A stretch of 64,000 nucleotides of DNA from Allium sativum (GCA_030737875.1 CM060910.1:68704501-68768500); one strand, 5' to 3'. Shown: positions 23,688-37,414, counted from the stretch's first letter. Numbers and translations are program-made. Notes: generated by a model from the letters alone, not told the origin.

Positions 23688-26524
23688 TAAAACAGTTATT
23701 AATCTTTATTTTAAAGTTAGGTAAATCAAGGGACCACGCCGTATAACACGGAATGGGTTTCCTCCCAAGGATAGCAATGCATAAAACAAACATCGCAATG
23801 CTAAATAAAGAAAAATGAAGCTATTATAAGACCCAGGTCCCATCACACAATGCAACGCAAGTCGGAGGATAGGGTTTTTACCTTATAATAGCCAAACATG
23901 CTTGGTACGTTTAAAACAAATCATTTGATACTATTATAAGTGTATAGTGTCAAAACAATTTCAATCATAAGTATCAATCATAGACGACATAAGTGTCCCA
24001 TACCGCTATGTCGCCATACTAGGCTCTACAAATAAAACCGAAAGTCACGTATTGGAAATTGGATTCCATCATGATTCAAGGCAAGTGGCAAGCTCCTCTC
24101 CGATTCGAGACACTCTAGCAAATGTATCAGGACTACACACAGCGATCCCTTGGAACCTCCAAGGCCGGTCCTTTCTTACTTTTGAGGATTGGCAATTCCT
24201 GAACATACATTTCCCAGTCCTATAGGACCTATATAATGGTCTGTACGTCGGCTCACATAGTGCTAGTTATCGACCATATATTCGAGGCGCCTCGCATACC
24301 AACAACCACAAAGGTGAAAAGTATATAAATGTCAGCCAGTTTAAGCACTGACACCACCACTAGCTAGAAAGAAACGTCGTGCACTCCTTGGGTCCTTATC
24401 CCGTTTTTGACTCATACTGAGGTGTGAGGCTCGCGAATTAATGCCATACACAAAGCTGCACCACACAGGCCGTGCTTTGATCATCAACCACAAGACTTTG
24501 CTTTTCAACAGAAGCCTTGATCATTTGCCACTTAGGCGTGCCACACAGGCAATTCACTCCATGCGACTGATGTCCATCGATATACAACCTCTGAGCTCGT
24601 ACGTCTCAGAGAAGGGCGTTAAGCAAGAGAATAAATTCTCCGCCACCAAACAGATGTACATTTAATAGAGATCAATCAACTCAGAATAAAATCCAATGTC
24701 AGACACACAGTACATTTACAAGTTCATTTTGGGTCTGAATGAAACAAGAGGCACTTTCCTCGCATATCCATCGATCTCCAAGTACGTCTGGACGATCACC
24801 AACTGATTCCCTCCTCTTGGGTGTACAGCCCAATCAAGATCATCAGTAATCACCCAAACGATGTGAAGACTTCCGGTCTTCAACCACCGTCTTCATCTTC
24901 GACTTATCGCCGAATCGGTTATTCAGAATGGGTATAAGCCCGGCCATTCCGAACAACCCGCGTATATAATAAATACGTGTTACACAAATGCAACATACGC
25001 CTCACTCCAATTCAGAATATTCTTTTATTCAAATTTTCACACTCTTAGGGAAAGGTTCCCATTAATTTTATCGAAGATAAATTCTTCTAAATTTATTCTT
25101 TAATCCTCCTTTGGATATCATTTCAAACCATGTTAAAGTTTTCTAAACTAGTTGGGATTAGCGAACCACACCGAAGTAATTATTTATTTTATTTCCCAAT
25201 CCCAACCTATTCATCCCATGGAGCAAAACTGGTGATGCTCCATATCTAACACCACGGTGTTATCGGTAAAATTAGTTACCATTTCACGTTCAAATCTAAT
25301 TAAAGATTTAGCTATCGCCTGGAGCAAAACTGGTGATACTCCATTTTCGATCACTTCAATCTAATTAAAGAATCATTAAAACTCCACTTAGTTTTAATCT
25401 TCTCAAAAATCAATATCCTGTCTTTAACTGGGTTAAAGAACCAATGTCACCTAAAACACGATTCACGATAAACCCAAAATCAGTTTCTATTGTTAATCGG
25501 GTTAAAGAACAGGTGTTATTCAAGACACCGCTCACGATAAACCCCAAAAACCAATTCAAATTCAATTTCAATTAAATACTAATTAACTGGACAATTTCAC
25601 TAAATCTTAATTAAAAGATTTATTCTTTTCTAAACTGGGTTGAAGAACAGTGTTATTTAAGACACCATTCACGATGAACCCAAAATCCCATTTGATATTA
25701 AATACAAGGCTCTGAATAGAAAATATACCAGCTTATATTCAATATCAAATTCTGAAACCAACTAATATCGTATTGGAAATAACGATATAAAATATATCTT
25801 TCAAATTTCCACAACCATATATGTATAATCACGAAATCCAACATTGAAATATTTCGAAGATAATTTCAATTCAAATCCATTCCAATTCATATCTTGGAAA
25901 TTCTGATTATTTTCAAAACCACTTCAAATCTAGTTCATTTCAATAAAAATATATTTTTACCCTTTCAAATGTGGAATTTTTCATCACAGTTCTTTCCAAT
26001 TCATATATTATGATTTTACACAAATTATTAATATTTTTAATAATTTTATCAAGGCCCGTACATTCGGTTTTCAATAACGGCCACCGAACTGCACTTACAG
26101 CGACCTTTTCCAAATTTGATTTGGACATAATTCCAAATCCAACTGTTAGATTTCAAATTACTAATATTCATTGGAAAGATCTTTTCGATACAAACCCAAC
26201 TAGTTCTATTCAGGCCATTTAATATATATATATATATATAATACATATATTATATATATTTCATCGATTTCAATTCAAAACGTATTTTATAAATCATTTT
26301 TAATTCGTCTTCGAAACGATTTCAACCTCATATTCAATTTCGAATCAAAATTGAATATTCTACATCATCGATATACAAATGATAATATTTTCAAAACGTT
26401 ATATTTTGAAATCACTTCCTTTTCTATATTCATTATAAAAACGAATATAATCGATATAAATATCGTTCGTGTCAAAATGGCACATCTCTAATCAACACGG
26501 CTTTATATATTTCAATAACTTCGT

Positions 26525-26690
26525 TATTCTATTCAACAAATGAATATTTTCTATTCAACACACGAATCTAAATTTCTTTCAACACATGAATATTTATTTT
26601 TCTTTCAACACATGAATATTCTCAACACATGAGCATCGTCAACACATGACTATTAATTCTATTCAACACATGAATCTTCATTTTATAATA
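26525..26690. repeat. CAACACATGAATATT minisatellite
   Basis: Seven or more irregular copies of TCAACACATGAATATT, the sparse counterpart of the dense array at 3060-3560. Confidence 0.75.
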
Positions 26691-27574
26691 TTCTTTATTT
26701 TCCCAATTGGAATGAGGCCCAATCAATTACCATATAATGATAATTATATGGATTTCCATACAATACATGTATATAATAGCAACAATAAATAATCAACCAT
26801 CATCCCAAGTGCACCAACAACTGCACAAGCATTAAATATAACTAATTAACGCTCATACAGCCTGTCAATCAAACGACCGACATACCACTAAACAATTGGG
26901 ATTAGTGTACATCAAATATCATCCCAACACCCGTGTAGGGTTTTAATCCACAAACACTGAATATTATTTGTGCGGTTGGGTGACGTGTAAAATTTATCGC
27001 CCCAATCAATGTCCTTCAAATAGGTGTACATAAACAAACCGTCCAGTTTGTAAATGAATATTTATTTATTCACATTCACGTTAAATTTATATTTTTACGA
27101 TTAACAATTTATTTCAACACATGAATTTTTCAACACAGTTCATTTATTCAATAAAATGATATTTTTATTTTTTTAACTTATTTTAGAAAATTTCGGCGGC
27201 ATAACGGCACAATACTAGAAACGGGACAAGGCCTAGCCTTATCCTCGGTCTAACAATGGCCCACGCCATGCACCTACCAATTTAATCAATCCCATTTCAC
27301 ATCCCAAACAAATTCAATCATATTAATCAACCAAACAAATTCATCAATCACCAAACAATCAACTAAGCAAACAAGCCGTCCATGGTCTGTGGACGACGGG
27401 TGTCGGGTGCTAATAAGCACCATCTGCATCCTAGTATATATTTTTAACTAGAAAAGAAGAGTTAAGGTGAGAAGTTCTCACCGACAAGCTAAATCAACCG
27501 CCACGACTCTTCATATGTAGAGATCTTCGTCGTGCTCGCCTTTTGTCACTATCGTCGTCCGTAGCCACTACATA

Positions 27575-28060
27575 AATAAAAATCACATTTTTATATTGTT
27601 GTTATGTATATAAAAATCAAATTTTTATAATCACTCTATATAAAAATCACATTTTTAAACCGCTATATAGATAAAAATTCTATTTTTTACATCGCTACTA
27701 TATAGATAAAAATTCTATTTTTATAACGGTGTTCATATAATAAAGATTATATTTTTATCACGCTATTCTCTATATAAAATTATATTTTTATATATCTACT
27801 TCTAATATAAAGATCGAATTTTTATATCATCGCTATAAAAATCACATTTTTATTTCAACATATATATAATAAAAATCAGATTTTTATTACGCTACATAAA
27901 TAAAGATCAAATTTTTACTATCTATATAATATAAAAATTGTATTTTTATTCTTTTACTAATATAAAAATCATATTTTTGTTATTCTTATCATATAAAAAT
28001 TATATTTTTATAATCATAAAAATCGTATCTTTATAGTTTGAAAATTGTATATTTCCCTAA
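27575..28060. repeat. ATAAAAATCACATTTTTAT interrupted palindromic repeat
   Basis: About 17 irregular copies of TATAAAAATC(A/G)(C/A)ATTTTTAT, each a near-palindrome (ATAAAAAT...ATTTTTAT), separated by 5-12 bases. Confidence 0.75.
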
Positions 28061-29488
28061 ATAAAAATCACTCCTTTCTATTATGAAAAATCATTTCTTC
28101 CTATCATGAAGAATACAATCTTTCTTATAAAAACTTAATCTTTTATATAAAAATATAATCCTTTATGTAAAAAAAAATCCTTTATATCCAAAAACATATA
28201 ATTACTGAATTAATCACATTCGTATAACTAAAAATGAATAAATTAAAAAATACTTACAGGAAATCGAATTTTGCAGAGAGGGGTGGGGGATACATGAACG
28301 GTGGACGGTCGGAGGGCGGCTGCTGGCTCGGGGAAGGTCAGAAACGGCGACGGCGGGGCCAGCAGGGGGTGGAGGTGGTCGCTGTGGGATTGGGAGGCTG
28401 AGAGGAAGGGCGCGCGCCTATTGGGGAGGAGGCGGAGGAAGGGTGGTCTTCTGCGGCGGCGCGATGGATGAGGGGGGGGGGGCGACGAGCTGGGCGGTAG
28501 TGCGATAGGTCTAGGGATTTTTTTTTCTTTTTCGATTTTCCACTGGTCAACGGGGAAGAGAGGAAAGGATATGGGGGGTTTAATTATATAATTATATTAA
28601 TTTAATTAGTTTATTTTCAAAAAGCAACTTTTATTTTCGAACTCGAAAAGAGACCCACCGCCTGTCGTCCCAAGCTAATTAACCCCATTCCGAACACAAT
28701 GGGATATGTATCGTAAGCTGATTCGACTGTTTCGATCAGTTTCCATCAAATTGAAAATTTAAATCTATATATTGAATTTGAACGCACATTTCATTTTGCC
28801 GGGGCCACATACTAACTAGAAAAATTCCCGAAAAATATTTTCTAGCTTTGTATTGATGATACGGTCCTAACAAAACTAATTTCGTCAAATTCTGAGACCA
28901 TTTGAAAAATGGCCATTTTCCAATCGATTAAAATCAACTGAAACTGGTTAAACGCGTTTTCCATTGCCACGCTCACATATTGATTCGAAAAATTACGAAT
29001 TTTGAAAACTAGTAATAACTTGACATTGCGGATCCAACAAAAGTGGTTTCGTCGAAAACCGAGGTCGTTTGCAAAATTGCTATTTTAAAGGGCCTGAATT
29101 CCATAGCGACTATTCTGAATTTTAAACTGGACATAACTTTTTATTCCCGCTATGAAATTTCAATTTTTCAGATTCGTTGGAAAGATATTCTCAAATAGAT
29201 TCTAATATTTTTGGTTTCGCTAAAATCTGGTTTATTTTGAATCCTGTACATTCATTTGAACTTTGAAATCGAATTTTCGAACTATCGCGCCATTTTCAAT
29301 TCGTTTTATAATTATAAATAAAATATTTATATTCTAACGTCACTTTATATAACTATATACGTTCGAATTCTATTCAAAATAAATTTCTCGTTGTTATTAT
29401 TTAAAATAATTCATTTTAAATATTCAAAATTAATCAAAATTGCCAAAATAAAAATTTTAAATTGGCTCAGAGTTTTCGGGTTATTACA

Positions 29489-29824
29489 CTTGCCATCATA
29501 CTTGAGCGTGATTGGGGGGGAGGGAGGGGTAAAGACACCAACGTTACGAGGTTTAGACGTAAAAAGCGTTGACTAGCGTGCCTTTGGTAAGGGTAGGTTA
29601 ATAGGTGAAAAAGGAGGTGGAGGCTGACTAGGTTGCGGTGGAGGGTTGGCGTGGGAAGGGGGATCCGGTAAGGGAGGGTTCGAAGGAGGTTGCTGAACAG
29701 ATGGGAGGTTTTGAGGAGCTGATGGCAGAGTACGGTTAGCAAAGTTTAAGGGGAAATTCGGGACGCCATTTATTTGGAGGATCACGATGAATTTTTTTTG
29801 ACCTACCTAATTATTTGGAGGATC
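29489..29824 (-). pseudogene. DUF4283 protein relic, N-terminal piece
   Basis: Minus-strand frame from about 29800: GVPNFPLNFANRTLPSAPQN, then a proline-rich stretch (PPSNPPLPDPPSHANPPP) to LPLPKAR, an in-frame TAG, and STLFTSKPRNVGVFTPPSPP running to TLKYDGK, where the CTTGC duplication and the solo LTR begin. Proline-rich N-termini before DUF4283 are common. No ATG is found in this frame; an upstream TAG lies at about 29810, so the true start is lost or the copy is 5'-truncated. It joins in frame to RLIPIADII at 23261. Confidence 0.6.
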
Positions 29825-29831
29825 ACAATGG

Positions 29832-30878
29832 TTATTTATTAATTTGTAGTCCTATTTACAGCAACTAATCACATTAATTGCTACAATGGTCACCACAAAT
29901 ATATTAATTTAATATTGATTACATTTACATGTATGATTACATAAATGGGTACCGTTCAAACATTCAATACAATGCATATTTTTTCTTCTTACGTAGATTC
30001 GGATAGATGATATATATGTATATATGTATATATATATATATACATATATATATTTGCGTGGTCAATGTAGTTATCTTTCTTTATTATTATTATTATTATT
30101 ATTATTATAATTATTTATTCTTAGATGTAAAATTTTGGTTCCATTAATAACCATACGTTCCTTTTTGCATTCAATCTTGCCTAAAAGTTCCAAATCTTAC
30201 AAAAAGACTGTTAGTTATAATTATTGTAAATAATGCATGATAAATAGAATAAACATTATTCAAAATTACAAGATATATATATGTTATGTATATTTTGGAA
30301 TAGTTGATGCAAATGCATAAATATGTACATTTGCACAATTTTTTCCTTTTTTAATCTTTTTATTGTATTCCTTGTGAACTCAAAATAATGTATTTTTGTT
30401 CAAAAAGAGGAAAACGACATATTTACAACAATTAAACCTCAACCTCAACAACATTAAACACAAATAGGCATGTGTCTTCTTTTTTTAATTAAAATCACAT
30501 AATTTAACATTGCATCTTTTTAATCAAAATCACATAATTTATCCTTTTAACACCGAAACTAGAGATTTGGAGAAAACTACATTAAACAATGTTATTGGGA
30601 CTGATTTCCAAACCTTCAGTGTTTTACAACATGTACAATATAATTTCCAACATAATTGTAGGCAATATATATAAACAATTTAAGTAAACCTACAATTTAT
30701 ATTATTCCTAACCACAATTCACAATTTTCAAGTTTTGACAATATTTATTAGCAGATCTGATGGGTGCCAATTCAAATTCAATAATATTATGAAAATATCT
30801 GATGATAATAAGCATATATTTTGGGATCAAATTCAAATGAGATAAATAGGCTATTATAACTTTGTATGTAAATTTCCC
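29832..30878. other. AT-rich intergenic stretch at the polarity switch
   Basis: No gene seen. It holds a TA-rich run with TATATATGTA steps (30010-30053), an (ATT)n run at about 30083-30108 and a small repeat of AATCACATAATTTA (about 30493 and 30527). A ~20-bp copy, ATTATTTGGAGGATCAC, occurs at 29810 and 29769. Elements to the left lie on the minus strand and those to the right on the plus strand. Confidence 0.6.
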
Positions 30879-31945
30879 TATAACGACCCATATTTTTATG
30901 GTATAATAATTTATTTATTTATTGGTAATTTATAATGACTTAAATTAAATTATATTGAATATTTAATTAATATTAATAATTAAATAATATATTTAAATTC
31001 CGAAATAGTTGAAAATCGTAGAATTCACAATATTGTGTGAATTGGATGATTTATAATATTTAATTCAGTTTAGAATTTAATTATAATAATGAATTTATTT
31101 ATAAATGTTATTTGAACGTACAAATTATATTATATCGAGCTTGAAATGGCGCGACAATTCGTAATTTGGCGATTCGAACTTTAAACGAATATACAGAAGC
31201 CGTTTTAAATCGGATTTCTGTGAAACAAGAAATGTTTGAAGCTGGTGAAGTATATTTTTCTAATGGAAGAGAAAAATCGAGATTTCGTCGTGTAGATTGT
31301 CAGTTATGTCCAAATCAAATTTTCAAAAAGTCACTATGGAATTCCTTTATAATTTAAAACGATTTATTTATATTATAAAAGGATTTTTTAATATAAATTG
31401 GATATCGATTCAACACTAGATTTGAAATATCAAGTTATAAATTCAGATAGGAATATTTTGGAGCGGCATGATATTGTATGTGAATATATATACGATAATA
31501 TTAATTTATTAATATTAAATCTAATTATTTTTAAATATATTTATATTTAAATGGGTTTATTTAGAGCTTTAAAAATAGCAATTTTTGCAAACGACCTCTG
31601 TTTTCGATGAAATTTACTTTGTTGGATCTGGAATATTAAATTGTTGTTAGATTTCAATTTGCGTGTTTTTTGGAGTCAATATGTGGCCGTATGAGATTTT
31701 AATGTGAAAAACAGTCAATAAATTGACTTTAAAAATACATTGTGTGAGCAAACGGATTCCGAATTTGACGAAACAAGTTTCTTTGGGTCCGTAATGTCGA
31801 ACTGTAGCTACATGCCCGTTTTCATGATTTTTTGATATTGTATGTGATAATATAGGAATTTTTAAAGTGATAAATTGAGTTAATTATCAAATATAAATTG
31901 ATATAAAAATTGAATAAAGCTTTTCATACAAGCCAAAACCTACTC

Positions 31946-31953
31946 TATAAATA
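31946..31953 (+). promoter_or_regulatory. Candidate LTR TATA box
   Basis: TATAAATA in CTACTCTATAAATACCCC, about 1.07 kb into the LTR, followed by a C-rich stretch typical of transcript starts. Confidence 0.55.
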
Positions 31954-33924
31954 CCCCTCAACTATCCTAGACCTAAATCATTTCACTTCCCTGGTCAATA
32001 CGTTGTAGCCGCCAGGAATGCTTCCTCTCAGCAAAAATAGTAACTTTAAAATTCTACAAAAATCCAATCCTCCTCTAAAAATTCAAGCTCAAGTATATTT
32101 GTAATCCTCATCAAATTCTCTTCAAACTGGTATGTGTTTCACCTAGTTCGAATTCGTCTGTGTTCGTTGTCCAGTAGAATTCGGCAGCTAGGGTTAAATA
32201 GATTGGAGCTTTGAGGCTGTAATCTGCGAATTCATGTTGATAATCAGGTTTGGGGGGGGGGCGATGTAGGGTTTGTTGGAAATTTTTGGGGGACGCCGGT
32301 GCTGATTGTTGTCACGTCGTTATTGTATGTGTCTGAAATGGGTTGATTGATGTTGTCTGTTTGGAGATGTCGAGTTGTGTAAAATTGGAGATGGGGGAGG
32401 AGTGTTTGCCAAGGGGACTTTAATGATAGCGGTTTCATTGTTTTTCGTGGAGAAACCATAGGGAAATGGAGGATCGAACTTCGGAAATGGCTGGAAAGAA
32501 AAGAGGAGCGGGAGTCTGTTTGCAGGGAGGAAGGTGGATTACTATTCATAGCGGGTGGGCCTTAATGGGTTAATGGACCGAATACATTTTGGTGAGGCCC
32601 GGTGAAATTGAATATAAGTTAAATTCTTAATTTAATTATTTACTTAACTTATAAAGTTAATAAATTTATCGTACGATACTGGTTTCTAGCAAAACAGGAT
32701 CCGTTGGGATCGTATGGATGGCGGTTACGCAATGGAACTGATTGGGAGTGAATTGGAGCTCGTTACAATTTATAGCGAAATAAATTGCCTGTCTGAATCA
32801 ACCGACATTTATCGTTATATAACGATGATCGTCCATTGCGAGTAAATATCACTAACTCTGCTTAGTTTAAATTTCTATAACGTGTTTTTAGAATTGACAA
32901 ATGATGGTCGACTAATGTGTGTTGACTGTTTGGACGAACTGCTAATTTATTTGGTTGAAATTATAAATATTGTTATATATAATATCGATAATTAATATTG
33001 ATTCTGTTTATCAGAGTATTTCATATTGAAATGAAATTGATGTTAATTATATTGTTTAACATCTGTGGATGCATGGAAACAGGTTGGAGGGATCCAACTG
33101 GATTCCTTAATATTTATAATACTGTTTTTTTATATATTGTGATATATGATGTGATATATAATCTGTCGTTGATCATGTGTGTTTGGATGATATTGATCAT
33201 GGTTATTTGGTATTTTAAATACCATAAGAAATACCAGAATGTAAAAAGGGAATTTTCAAAGTGTATATTGAAAATAAAATATTGATATGATATCAAAAGA
33301 ATTTAATAAAAGGGAATATTTGGAAAATGAAAATAATTTTATAAAAGAAAATATTTAGATAATGAATAGAATTTTATAAAAAGAGAATTGTACGTTAGGA
33401 AGGCTGAGACTCGAGCTTTGCACACGGGTATAACATGATATGGATTTAAAGTAAATATTTAATAGAAATCTGTTTTAATAGATAAATTGAGAAGATTAAT
33501 ATATAAATAATGTTTTATAAATTAAGTAATTTTTTTATCATTGGATAAATTGGATATATAAGTCTGAAATTATATAGAGAAGTAGAAATCGGTTTTGACA
33601 CCGATATTTTAAATAGAATGTGAACTCATCTTTATAAAGGGAATTATAAATAAGATTTAAGTGTTAGAAATAAAAAGGTGATTTTGTATGAATAATTTTA
33701 TAAATAGAAGTCTAAATAGAATTTGGAAATGGGATATTATTTTGAAATACGAAATCAAACTTAATGGATTATATAAAAGAATTATTTTTCACATTCGATG
33801 TGAATAATGGATTAAAATGAATATTTTATAAATTAAAACATTTACAAGTGAAATTGGATTTTGAAATAGGAATTCAAATGGGAATTTAAATGAGATAGGA
33901 AATAGGGTTAAAATAAAATTAGTT

Positions 33925-34074
33925 ATTCGAAAAAGAGTTAATCGAATAGAGTTAGTCGAATATCAGTTAATCGAATAGAGTTAATCGAATATTAGTTAAT
34001 CGAATTAAGTTAGTCGAATAGAGTTAATCGAATATCAATTATTCAAATTAGAGTTAATCGAATATTAGTTGTTC
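33925..34074. repeat. TTCGAATA minisatellite (reverse complement of 1-317)
   Basis: Units like GAGTTAATCGAATA(T/G)(T/C)AGTTA. Interrupted at 34074 by the level-1 solo LTR and continued at 63682-64000. Confidence 0.9.
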
Positions 34075-35139
34075 TGTAATGACCCGCACTTTAGTTGTCA
34101 GATAATTAATTTATTTAAATATTAATTATCGAGTTGGCTGGATCATAACCAAAATTAAATAATATTTATATTTAATTAATATAAATAACAGGATAATATA
34201 TTTCCGGAATAATCGGAAATAACAGAATTCAAAATGTTGTGAAAACCGGACAACTGAAAATATATATAATTCAGTTTAAAATTTGAATTACGATAATGAA
34301 TATATTTAATTAACGACAGTTGAACGTATAATTATATTATAATTAAAATCGAGCTTGAAATGGCGCAGCAGTTCGTTCATTGGTGATTTGAACTTTAACC
34401 GAATATACAGAATTCGTTTTAAGCCGGATTTCTGTGAAACAATAAACGTTAGGAGCTTGTGAAGTATATTTTTCTAATGGGAGAGAAAAATCGGGATTTC
34501 ATCGTATAGATTTTGATTTACATCCAAATCAAATTTTAGAAAAGTCGTTGTGGAATTCCTTTGTAATTTATAAAGGGATTAATTATATTTTAAAAAGGAA
34601 TTTCATTTTAAATCGAATATCGATTTATATCGGGATTTGAAATATCGAGTTAGAAATCTATATAAGATTTTTCTGAAGCTGTATGATATTCCACTGTGAA
34701 TATATACGATAATATTTATTTTTAAATATTAAATTTAATTATGTTTTTAAATATATTTATATATTTAAATGGGTTATTTAGAGCTTTAAAAATGGCCACT
34801 TTTGCAAACGAAGTCGAAACTCGACGAAACTAATTTTGTTGGATCCGCAATGTTAAATTACTGTTAGATTTCAATATCCGTGATTTTTGAAGTCAGTATG
34901 TGGCTGTACGGGGTTTTAATGTGAAATACAGTCGATATTTTGACGGTTAAAAATACGCTGTGTGAGGAAACAGAGTCGGAATTTGACGAAACCAGTTTCG
35001 TTGGGACCGTAATGTCGAACTGTAGCTGCATGTCCAGTTTCGTTATTTTTTGGACATATTATGTAATTATAGGAATTTTTTAATTGGAAGGAAGAGTAAA
35101 CGAGTGGCTACAAATCAATATAATCATCAATTGATCCCC

Positions 35140-35147
35140 TATAAATA
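35140..35147 (+). promoter_or_regulatory. Candidate LTR TATA box
   Basis: TATAAATA in CCCCTATAAATATCATCC, about 1.07 kb into the level-1 LTR, the same distance as in the level-0 LTR. Confidence 0.55.
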
Positions 35148-36166
35148 TCATCCTACTTCTCCTATAACCTAAGTCCTCTCTTCATTTCTGGTCAACAGAT
35201 TTTATTTCCGCTGTTCTTCATTTACAGGAAAAAAAATCCTCTTTCTAAAATTCAAATCAAATAGTAACAAAATCTATAAATTTAAATTCCTATATGTTTG
35301 GATTCACCGCAAGCTACTCTTCAATTCTGCATGAGTTTCATTCAGTTCGACGTCCATTTTTTTGTTCGCTGAAAATTGACGCGGCACCTAGGGCTGAAGC
35401 CTACCGGTGAAGGAGGAGGAGTGATTGCTTTTCGATGTGCTGTTGGCATTTCTGATGACGAGGAGTTTCAGGTGGAAGATTATGGAAGGGAGTTTCCGAT
35501 CGATTTTGGGTCGCGACGTACTGGCAGTATGGAAGCAGAGGTCGCGATCTTGAGGGATTGTTCGAGTGCATTCAGATGGCGTTGGGTTGGTTGAGCGTGT
35601 GTTGAGAAGGACAGGGATGATTTTTATACGAGTGTTTGTAATGAAATAGAGTTGGAAGAATGATCCAAAATGGGTTCCTGGAAGGAGTATCGAGCGTTGA
35701 AGCTCGTGGAGGAAGAGGGAGTCGATGCACTCTGATTCTGGCATACGAGTAGCATGAGGTTGGTACACGAATGGAGAGGTGTAACAACCCGAATTTTAAT
35801 AACATGTTAAAACAAGAAATCAAGGTATAATTAATTTTTAAAATAAGAATCAAGGGAAACGGGTTACGCCATTGCGTTCGTCTCGAAATTTTACATGAAA
35901 TAGAGTCCGAGTTTTCGAAAATCGGAGTCCGGATGAAGAAGTTATGGCCTATACATGTTTCAGCAGTTTTCAGGCAGCACTGGACCAGGGGTCGACCATA
36001 GGGTCGACCTACCCCCCAGGTCGACCATAGTGTCGACCTCCCCCCCTTACAGGTCGACCTGGTCGACATGTTTTGACCCAGAACTCATTTTTGAAGCCTG
36101 AGACGTGTTTTGACGGTCCAGATTGATTCTAGGGTTAATCTAAGGGCCTAAACTAGTTGCTACACC

Positions 36167-36174
36167 TATAAAAA
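36167..36174 (+). promoter_or_regulatory. Candidate LTR TATA box
   Basis: TATAAAAA in CACCTATAAAAACACCC, about 390 bp into the 5' LTR and conserved at 55939-55946 in the 3' LTR. Confidence 0.6.
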
Positions 36175-37414
36175 CACCCTTAGACCTAACCTAATTCATA
36201 TCAAATCATTCTTACACTATTATGCTGCTGAACTCCCTCTTGAACCATGGCCGCCACCCCCAAATTAAAGAACAAGCATTCAGACTCAATCCAATTCGAA
36301 GATTAAAGCTTCTACAATGATTCAAGACAATAAATCAACAACGCCGCAACATTTTTGCAACAAATTCAGTTCCTAATTCACTAACCATGCTCTGTAAGTG
36401 CTAGTTACTTTTAGATTTAAACATTTAATTATAATATGGCGATGGAATAAAGTGGAATTGAATTTAAGTATGTTTATTTGATTCGGACCCATTCATGTTG
36501 CTTCTTGAATCTTGGGTTCTTGAGACTTGTCTATCTTTATTCTCATGTCAAGTCCATGATCTATTCAGCCTGTTGTAAATCAGTTTTCTTGATTCATGTT
36601 GAATTTATTATCCAGTTGTAATCCTTATGCCTGTAATGATGTTTTTCTCTCTGATCTTATTTTTATGCAAAATTCTATCTTCCCCTATTTATTTTCTTTT
36701 GATGAACCTAGGTCAATTTCGGACCTAGGCCTAAACCACGATTTGGGTACGATTGAATACAGGGAAATATGGGAATGTTGTCTATATTGGATATATATGT
36801 TTGGTAAAATTGATGGCATAATGTAACGACCCAGGTTTTTGAACGATTTATTTTAAATATTTAATATCGTTTAAATATTGTGTTGGTAATATAAAAGAAT
36901 TTTTATATTGAATTTATCGATTAAATAATCGAAATACGATTTAATTTGATAATTATCAAAATACGAGAACTAAACAATTTAATTCAAAGGTAAAATTGAA
37001 TCGAAAACAGTTTAGATAATCAATGTATATATACGATTTAAATATGAACAATGATAATTGAAATTATTTGTTAAATTTATTTGTCTTGAATTTAACTTGA
37101 TTTAATATGGTTATTTTATATTACATTCAAATTAAATTATATAATCAGTCTCGTTGAATTCAGAATAGTGAATAATGTTGGGAACATCAGTCGTTTGCTG
37201 AAATTTGGTTCGGGGTTTTTAAATTAAAGAACCGCGATATAGTTTAGTTTTAATTAAAGAAAAATTCAAATCAAAATGTTTTCAATCCTTCAGCCGACCT
37301 ATCTGCATACCTACCTATGTGTCTAACTGCATTCCTTTCCATTCATGTCTCGCGCCTCCCATATCAAGCAGACAAATACTTAATGGACTCGTCCTCTTTA
37401 TCTCTTCTCGCAGT

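Larger units (their letters stand above)
23267..29488 (-). mobile_element. Solo LTR (minus strand) in the DUF4283 relic
   Basis: 6222 bp; minus-strand start TGTAATAACCCG at 29488 and end CCGTTACA at 23267. Perfect 5-bp target duplication CTTGC (23262-23266 and 29489-29493). One LTR with no primer site or polypurine tract. The layout follows 323-7648: conserved module (29300-29095), GC-rich leader (28510-28265), AT-rich repeats (28060-27575, 26690-26525), second module (26220-26085) and the shared block (23687-23605). Open frames in it are short, with no known domain. It splits the relic's DUF4283 domain within YDGK/RLIP. Confidence 0.85.
12382..29824 (-). mobile_element. LINE-like ORF1 retrocopy, split by two later insertions
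   Basis: Minus-strand pieces of a DUF4283/zinc-knuckle gene (see three pseudogene entries) end in a ~250-bp 3' region with AATAAA (12433-12428) and an A8 tail (12389-12382). ACAATGG follows the tail (12375-12381) and also occurs just past the 5' end (29825-29831), a possible 7-bp target duplication. Plant L1-type LINEs carry such an ORF1, but no endonuclease/reverse-transcriptase ORF2 is present between ORF1 and the tail. Removing the solo LTR (23267-29488) and the gag element (13179-21992) leaves about 2.4 kb. It could instead be a retrocopy of a host DUF4283 gene. The short duplication could be chance. Confidence 0.4.

Noticed and set aside
31166..31357. Open frame similar to the one at 10936-10709
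   Set aside because: It is the conserved LTR module; other copies (34345, 40495, 29300) have stops or frameshifts, so I treat it as non-coding.
32244..32549. Serine/proline-rich minus-strand frame in the level-0 LTR leader
   Set aside because: Antisense to the LTR leader, low complexity, not conserved in the mirror LTR.
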